A DNA stretch of 13,719 bases from contig NAVB01000915.1 in the NCBI GenBank assembly GCA_002179805.1, forward strand, positions 1 through 13,719, in the 5' to 3' direction. A program made the position numbers and the translations under genes. Position 1 is the stretch's first letter. Each line of letters begins with the position of its first letter. This DNA comes from Acanthamoeba lenticulata. Its lineage: Eukaryota; Discosea; Longamoebia; Acanthamoebidae. Below, piece by piece: positions 8,291 through 13,719 of the stretch. The notes beneath the pieces were generated by a model, which was not told where the DNA came from, made no database searches, and saw nothing but the letters and a program-made list of their open reading frames with translations.

Positions 8291-10025
8291 TCAAGAAGGG
8301 AAAGAATGGGAAGAATGGGTGTTGCGGAGGAGGTCATGCCACAGGTGGCACGTCTGCGCGCACTGAGCCCTGTCCTTCTCGTGGAGGAAGGAGAACACGT
8401 GCACGACCAGCTCCAGCGGCAACGCATACGGGAACACCTGCGCGCCACGATCATCAGTTAGCACCACATCAGGTCACCTCGTGCGTGTGTGTGAAAGCTT
8501 TCCAAGCAGGAAGGCGCACTTTGACTACGGCGTTGTGATCGCACAGGACGGCGCGCCTGCGGTCGGCCGCGGCGAGATCGTCTCTGCCCAGGAGCTGGTA
8601 GGCGGTGGCGCGGGTGCTCAAGACCTGCTCGTTGACCACTCCATGCTCGATGGCCTCGCTCAGGTCGGCCACGGCGTCGTCCAGCCGCTCGAGATAGAAG
8701 TGACACAGGCCGCGGTTGGCCACCGACATGTACAGGTTCCTCGCCTCCCCCTTTGCTTCTTCTTCTTCTTCTTCTTCTTTCGCATGAGCTGCTGCGGTGA
8801 AGAGGACGATGGCCTCCTCATAGTGGGCGCCATGATAGAGGGCCAGCCCGTGCAAGTTCTGGAGCTCGGCCAGGCTGGGCTGCTGGTGGCCGGCCTCGAG
8901 CCCCTTGTCGGCCGCCTCGGCCCGCCGCGGGATCAATCTCGCCGCCGCCACTGCGCGGCAGACCGGGCGAGCGCGTACAAACGCATCAGCGCAGCGCTCG
9001 TGCACGCTGGCCCGGCACACGGCGCAGTGCAGACCCTGCTTGGCGAAGCCCAGTAGCGGCAGCCAGCACTGGGCGCACGACGTTGGGACGTGGAAGTCCA
9101 CCAGCCGCAGGCCATGGGCGTCTGCCATTCCCCCCCCCCCACACAAAGTTGTAAGTGATTTCGTCGAATGATGGCGAAACCTCTTCTCAGCTCGTACGTA
9201 CCGGGTGCCGCGCGGCAAGGCGCCTTGTGCTGTGCGCTACACCGCGCGTGGAGGCTCGACTGGCATTCCGTGCATTCCAGGCCTGCATCATGAACGAGCA
9301 AGAAGACGTGAGGTCATGAGCATGAGACCGACAACTGAAGACGAGTAGTCAGTACCCTGGTTACGTAGACCAACCAGCAGCAACCTGCAGTGATCGCAGA
9401 AAGTGGGCTTCTTGAAAGTGGTCACCACGTAGCGATGCTGGAGTTGTGTCTGCTTGTCTGTAGAGGCCTCGGGCTCTGCTTCCTCTTCTCCTTCCTCTTC
9501 TTTGGCTTTTGTAGTTTCCTCTTCATGGCTACGTTTACCGTCTTTTTGGAGCTTCTTGTTGGCTTGGTGAGCAGTCACGGCGTCGTCGAAGGCGACCGCC
9601 GCCTCGTCCCAGCGCCCGAGCTGGTCCAGTGCAAGGCCCAGCAGCACGAAGCCCTCCACGAGGGACTGATCGTGGCCTTGGGTTCGCAGGAGCTCCACCG
9701 CTTGTTGGGCGTCTCGTACGACCTCCTCCTGTATGTTCTTGGCGGTGTGGGCATCCGCGTGGGCGGCGACGGTAAGGGAGGCGCGGGCTCGCTGGAGGTA
9801 GAGGTGTGGGTTCGTTGGGTCGGCCGCGATAGCATCGTTCAGCGCGTCAGGAGGAAGCAAGAGGTGCGTTAGTGCGGTGGCGGTCCCGCGAGCCTGGCGA
9901 TGGGCTTCTTGAGCCACTTGCCTCACACCGCGGGTGGCTTTCTGGCCCACATCCATCACTACACCTGCAGCCACCAACGGCAGCCCTAACCACAAGGGAA
10001 TTGACATCGCACCACCACCACACAT
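8291..10025 (-). CDS. Protein with two C1 zinc domains, TPR-like helices and a C-terminal F-box, 499 aa
   Basis: Four exons on the minus strand: 10025-9356, 9282-9202, 9121-8520 and 8437-8291, all in phase. In order: a hydrophobic stretch (SIPLWLGLPLVAAGVV, residues 8-23); TPR-like helices (about 60-155); an acidic linker; C1 domain 1 with His197, Cys210, 213, 227, 230, His235, Cys238, 246; C1 domain 2 with His253, Cys266, 269, 283, 286, His291, Cys294, 305; further TPR-like helices (about 332-445) broken by seven Glu; and an F-box (LPLELVVHVFSFLHEKDRAQ, then CHLWHDLLRN, about 456-490). C1 domains bind diacylglycerol or serve as protein contacts; F-boxes bind Skp1 in SCF ubiquitin ligases. 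A membrane- or lipid-recruited SCF adaptor is inferred. The F-box rests on the junction 8520/8437. An in-frame ATG at 10007 is an alternative start. A broken copy lies at 6866-7125. Confidence 0.78.
8757..8781. repeat. CTT/GAA microsatellite coding poly-Glu in the F-box gene
   Basis: The plus strand shows about eight CTT-type units, read on the minus strand as seven Glu codons between two TPR-like helices. Its length probably varies between strains. Confidence 0.85.
9130..9140. repeat. 11-nt C/G homopolymer beside a splice acceptor
   Basis: Eleven C on the plus strand are eleven G on the transcribed-sense (minus) strand, a few bases upstream of the acceptor AATGGCAG|AC of the intron at 9122-9201. 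The matching place in the relic (about 7123-7128) has only four G. Confidence 0.9.
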
Positions 10026-10251
10026 CCTGCTCTTTGCTGTTGTTCTTCCTCTTCTGCCTTCTTCGGTCGGTTACTGGCCAGGCTTGTGCGCCGAAAAGCT
10101 GCCGGCAGTCGGCAACAGCTGAGGAATATTATTCACTTTTTCTAAGAAGAGATCTCTTGGCGAATCCGCCTCAGCCTTTCCCTCAGAACAACAATAAAAG
10201 TTGCAACAAAAACAGTGTAAACTCTCAAAAGTCCAACCCTGAAACGTAAAG
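10026..10251. promoter_or_regulatory. Divergent intergenic promoter region between the F-box and helical-repeat genes
   Basis: These 226 bp separate two start codons on opposite strands. The half near the minus-strand gene is pyrimidine-rich on the plus strand (10027-10065). The half near the plus-strand gene is A-rich (10185-10245). No TATA box or other site could be assigned with confidence. Confidence 0.45.
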
Positions 10252-11814
10252 ATGAACGCTGGGGAGGAGTACAACTTGTTTGGAGTCTCTGTCAAGGATA
10301 GGGTCCGAGCTTCCGCTCCATATAAATAATAATCTTCTTTCCCGCTCTAGTCTTTTCTGACTGCTGCCCTCTGCTTTGGCGCCAAAGTAGGTTATTGCAG
10401 TTTGTAACGACCCCGCAGCATTTGAACAGCTCGTACGCCAGTACATCACGGCCATCAAGAGTTTCAGTGACTTAACCGACATGTTTGACGATGACGAAGT
10501 GCAAGAGGCCTTTGGGCAGAATGTCTTCATGCGCGTGCCTGACCTGCTGCCTCCGTCGATGCTCGTATGCTCATGCCAGCTGATGGCTAAGTTGTATAAA
10601 CACTATCATCCTTTAGGGTGGGCGCGGACTGCATTGACTGCCATCAAACGGTTCGTTCCTGCACCACACGTGTGATCCAGCAAGCTCACAAGAATTGTGA
10701 CCTGTGGTGTAACAGCTGCCTCTCACAGCCAAGCCATGCGGAACCAGCTCTGCAAGCGCTCTCCATCATCTCATCAATTCCCGGAGAGACGTATAGCAAG
10801 TTGATCAACTCGGACAAAGAGCTTCAAGAGGGTTTGATGCGGGCAATCAAATGGCTGGCGGTACAAAATGGCTGCTTCTTGTCTTGCATCAGCCACTCTT
10901 TTCCCTCACATGTCCTTTTTCTTAGTCTCTCCGCAGGTCACCAATGAAGCCATCAAAACACTCGCTGCTCGTTTTCAAGGAGAGGTGACCGAAGCGCAAG
11001 CAGTGGAAGCGTTTCACAAGATGGCGCAATACCTTGATGAACAGGTAGGTCTTCATTTGCACCAGACCAGGAATCCTTTTATTTCCACTAACTTTTGCCT
11101 CACAGCAAACAGACCGCGCATCAACCGAGGTCGCTGCAGACATCTTCTGGGGTGCGAGCAACGCCCTCGCAGAGGGCGACACAAGCAACTTGAGAAAGGT
11201 GGCGCTCGAGTGTGGGCTTGTGAATCATGCCATCTCCCTTGGGAACCAAAGGTACTACTTCATCCCCACCTTTATCTTTCGTTCGTGAATGCTCTTTCGG
11301 GCTTCAACTGAAGCATGCTCGCAGCAAGCCTTGCAGCCGATTGGACCATGAATCCGGGGCCTTCCTCGCGGCCCTTTGTTCACCTCCCCAAGTCTGCCGC
11401 GACGTTCCTCGGCTTCAACGTTTTGTCTGCACGCAGCTTTTGGCTCCGCCCCGACAGGCACACCGCCGGCTCCTTGCCGGTCTGCTGTGGAATCGGCAAT
11501 CGAAAGGCTGGCTGCCTCACTACCTGACCGGGCTGCTGGGTCTGTTGACCTGGGCCACGGGCGAAGAGCGTGAGGTCCTGTTCAAGGACCTCACCGACCA
11601 TCCCGAGTTCCTGCCCGTGCTTCGTGACCTGTGCGCGCCGCCAGAGGGAGGCGGGCGCCGCGGCGTGGCCCAACGTTGCCCTCAGAGGGGCATTGCTGCG
11701 CTCATACTTCATCGCCACTTCCCGAGCCAGGCGCCGGAAAACGCAGCAGAGCTTGCCGACAGCCTGCAGTATGACCACACCATCGAAGGCTGGATGATCG
11801 CGCCAGACATCTAG
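10252..11814 (+). CDS. Helical-repeat (ARM-like) protein of unknown function, about 382 aa
   Basis: Six exons fit in phase: 10252-10302, 10391-10564, 10681-10860, 10937-11044, 11106-11251 and 11325-11814 (the last could start at 11337, four codons shorter). The ATG at 10252 is preceded by AAAG. The protein is mostly predicted helix. Stretches such as EPALQALSIISSIPG, LMRAIKWLA, IFWGASNALAEGDTSNLRKV and YLTGLLGLLTWATGEEREVL have the Leu/Ala spacing of armadillo/HEAT-type helices, but no domain is clear enough to name. No signal peptide, membrane segment or catalytic motif is seen. The weakest junction is 10564/10681, since the skipped bases are also open in one frame. Stop TAG is at 11812-11814, with AATAAA at 11856-11861. 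It is divergent from the F-box gene and convergent with the kinase gene. Confidence 0.65.
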
Positions 11815-11850
11815 CCCCACTCGCATGGCCCAAGGGGTCAAGGCAATTTT

Positions 11851-11901
11851 TTTGAAATAAAAAATCTTTTACAAAACTAAACAATTGATTTTTATTTCAA
11901 A
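11851..11901. terminator. Inverted repeat carrying poly(A) signals for two convergent genes
   Basis: The arm TTTGAAATAAAAAATC at 11851-11866 and the arm at 11887-11901 (reverse complement TTTGAAATAAAAATC) match apart from one A in the run. Each arm carries AATAAA in the sense direction of its gene: plus 11856-11861, 42 nt after the helical-repeat stop, and minus 11896-11891, about 31 nt after the kinase stop. This looks like a symmetric shared 3'-end module. A further AATAAA is on the plus strand at 11900-11905. Confidence 0.65.
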
Positions 11902-11927
11902 TAAATACAAGTGGTGGGAACTCCAGC

Positions 11928-13691
11928 TCATGGCGCGTCTGGTCGCTGCCAGACGGCTTCGTCCATGTCCTCGACCGTCCGCACGATCTCTGCAAACGAA
12001 GGCCGCACCTGAGAGCCGAGGTGTGAAGCCGCGTTAGCGCCATCACAAGCAAAAGGCAGGAAGGCACTCGTACCTCTGGGTTCGCGTCCCAGCAGAACTC
12101 GATCAAGGCCGCCAGCTTACGCGGGCAGTCGTGTGGCAACGGCAATCTAGTGAACACGTACGCGCAACGGCCATTCACGACGACAAAGACGACGTCAGCA
12201 AACACGCATCGGGCAGGACTTGCGCGCGCGGGGAAAGCGTTGGCACCGTTGGCCCTGGTAGGCGACGTCGTTGGCCACGCGGAAGGCGCCCACCTTGTGC
12301 CACGGGATGAGCCGCGTGTAGAGCTCCCACAGCACCACCGCGTAGCTGAACACGTCGCACTTTTCGTTGTAGGGCAGCTCTCGCAGGATCTCCGGCGCCA
12401 CCCACTGGACCGTGCCCGTGCGGCTCATGGCCTGCGTGTGCAGCTTGGGGCGGCTCAGGCCGCTGGTGTTTGTAGCGGTGAGCTCTCGCGTCAGCGCCAG
12501 CCCACAACAAAGCCCAGAAGAAGAAGAAGAAGAAGACGGCGAACGCACAAGTCGCAGATCTTGATGGTCCAGTCCCGCGCGATGAGGAGGTTCATCGGCT
12601 TGAGATCGCGGTGGATGATGGGCGGGCTGCGCGTGTGGAGGTAGAGCATGCCCTTGGCCGTGTCGAGGGCCACCTTTTTCTGCTGCTGCGGCGTCACCAC
12701 GGCCCTGGGCGCGTGCAGCCACTGGAACACGTTGCCCAGCGGCACGTACTCCTGCACACGACCCAGCCACGTCAGCTGCATTCCTGGCATTTCTCACGAC
12801 TGGAGTGTGACGTGGCGTACGGTGAGGAGGCACTGGTAGGAGGGCTCGACGATGGCGCCGATGAAGGCGACGATGTTGGGGTGGTCCAGGCGGCAGATGA
12901 CTTCGATCTCCTTCAGGAAGCTGCGCTCGGGCTGCTCGCTCACGAAGCGCTTGACGGCCACCTCGACGCCGGCCCACTGGGCCTGGTAGACCTCGCCGTA
13001 GCCTCCGACCCCGATCTTGCGCACGAACCGCACGGCGCTGGACTCGACGAGCCGGATGGGCACCGTGCGCTCGCGCAGGATCTGGCGCAGGCTCTGGTGC
13101 AGCGGCACCCCGGCCTCGCCCCGATGGCCCGCGCTCGCGCTCTCATCGTCGCGCCCGCCCGAGGCCGTGTCCCAGTTCTCGTCGTCGTCGTCGTCACCGT
13201 TCTCGCGAATCTGCTGGCCGGCGACGGGGCCGCGGCCGGCCGGCGATTGGCGGCGAACTCCGTCGTAGTTCTCCACGAATGGCGGCGACGGCCCGGCGTT
13301 GGGCCGGGCGTCGAGGCGGCGGACGACGGGAAACCGGAAGGAGCCCGGGTCGTACTCGGTGACCTCGGTGCCCTCGGGCGTCATCGTCCCGTCGTTGTGG
13401 CCACCGCGGCCGTTAAACTTTCGCCGCTTGACGGTCTCGACATCGTCGTTCGAGTCGTCGTCTTCGTCATACAACGCATCGGTGGCGATGCGGATCTGCT
13501 GGATGCTGTAATTGTTGTTATTATTGTTGTCGCCGGCGAGCAGCCTGCTGCCGTCGTCGAACCGGCCCTGGCGCTTGAGCCGCTGGTTGCGGAGCTTGCG
13601 CCGCCGCAAGTGGTCGGCGTCGCGCCGGAGCGTGAACCACAGCACGAAGCAGTAGGGCACCACATACACGTAGATCATCGCGTGCATCACA
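11928..13691 (-). CDS. Transmembrane TKL-like protein kinase, 5' end cut off by the window edge
   Basis: Five exons in the window (minus strand): 13691-12821, 12751-12549, 12462-12247, 12146-12074 and 12008-11928, all in phase, about 480 residues. An acceptor GTGTGCAG at 13692-13694 shows the gene starts further right. Numbered from the first full codon, a membrane segment (about 5-21) is followed by Arg/Lys-rich residues, so the kinase side is cytosolic. Then come an acidic, Asn-run linker and a kinase domain: GVGGYGEV (227-234), VAVKRF (Lys247), FLKEIEVI (αC Glu), hinge LLTEYVPLGN, HRDLKPMN (337-344, Asp339), DFG (357-359, split by an intron), GTVQWVAPE, and the end motifs CW and RPSF. All catalytic residues are present. 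HRDLKPMN points to Ser/Thr-type activity, but TKL kinases can be dual. It is probably a receptor-like sensor kinase whose outer domain is outside the window. TGA stop at 11930-11928. Confidence 0.9.
12516..12536. repeat. GAA/CTT microsatellite in a kinase intron
   Basis: About seven GAA units (plus strand) fall in the intron at 12463-12548, between the two halves of the DFG codons. On the sense strand the repeat is a pyrimidine tract (CTT units) just after the donor GTGCGTTC. Confidence 0.85.
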
Positions 13692-13719
13692 CTGCACACG
13701 TGTGTCAAAAATTAAAAAT

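Noticed and set aside
10565..10680. Extra coding (CSCQLMAKLYKHYHPLGWAR) or a Cys/His-rich zinc-finger-like frame (DCIDCHQ...CNSC)
   Set aside because: Neither keeps the frame with both neighbours. The intron 10565-10680 (GTATGC...CCAG) joins two clearly coding exons in phase 0.
13017..13511. Plus-strand Ser/Arg-rich open frames across the kinase gene
   Set aside because: They are GC-rich antisense shadows of the kinase exon with no domain of their own.
13679..13708. Kinase start at the in-frame Met codons near 13703 or 13688
   Set aside because: A typical intron end (AT-rich tract, then GTGTGCAG) lies just upstream, so the gene continues beyond the window.

Overview
The window looks like nuclear DNA of a free-living amoebozoan, most like Acanthamoeba. 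Coding exons are GC-rich and introns are short (about 52-140 nt) and often AT-rich. Genes are packed on both strands with 100-250 bp between them. The proteins are eukaryotic types: a Ufd2/UBE4 ubiquitin E4 factor, a SET protein, an F-box protein and a TKL-like kinase. No operons, Shine-Dalgarno sites, tRNA, rRNA, CRISPR or transposon genes were seen. The organism is inferred from style and protein content only.

Layout. (1) 1-4316, minus: a 13-exon Ufd2/UBE4 gene whose 3' end, with the U-box, lies beyond the left edge. (2) 4317-4564: shared divergent promoter. (3) 4565-5400, plus: a 3-exon, 210-aa SET-domain protein. (4) 5466-5620: degenerate C-terminal pieces of the next gene family. (5) 5639-6604, minus: four-pass membrane protein A, family not recognised. 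(6) about 6866-7125, minus: broken, internally deleted copy of the C1/F-box gene. (7) 7197-8062, minus: membrane protein B, a paralogue of A with an eroded first intron and an in-frame stop. (8) 8291-10025, minus: a protein with TPR-like helices, two C1 zinc domains, a second TPR-like region and a C-terminal F-box. (9) 10026-10251: shared divergent promoter. (10) 10252-11814, plus: a 6-exon helical-repeat protein of unknown function. (11) 11928-13691, minus: a transmembrane TKL-like kinase whose 5' end lies beyond the right edge.

The most interesting part is 5.4-10.0 kb. The pair [F-box gene + membrane-protein gene] has been tandemly duplicated. In the left copy the F-box gene is reduced to a relic with an internal deletion of about 0.64 kb, and the membrane gene is intact. 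In the right copy the F-box gene is intact and the membrane gene carries a damaged intron. The C1-C1/TPR/F-box architecture is unusual; it suggests, but does not show, a lipid- or membrane-responsive adaptor of an SCF-type ubiquitin ligase. Two genes here (the E4 factor and the F-box protein) point to ubiquitin signalling, but nothing in the sequence shows that they act together.

Exon-intron structures were worked out by hand from reading-frame continuity, GT/AG sites and remembered family conservation. Every intron given keeps the reading frame, but none is confirmed by transcripts.
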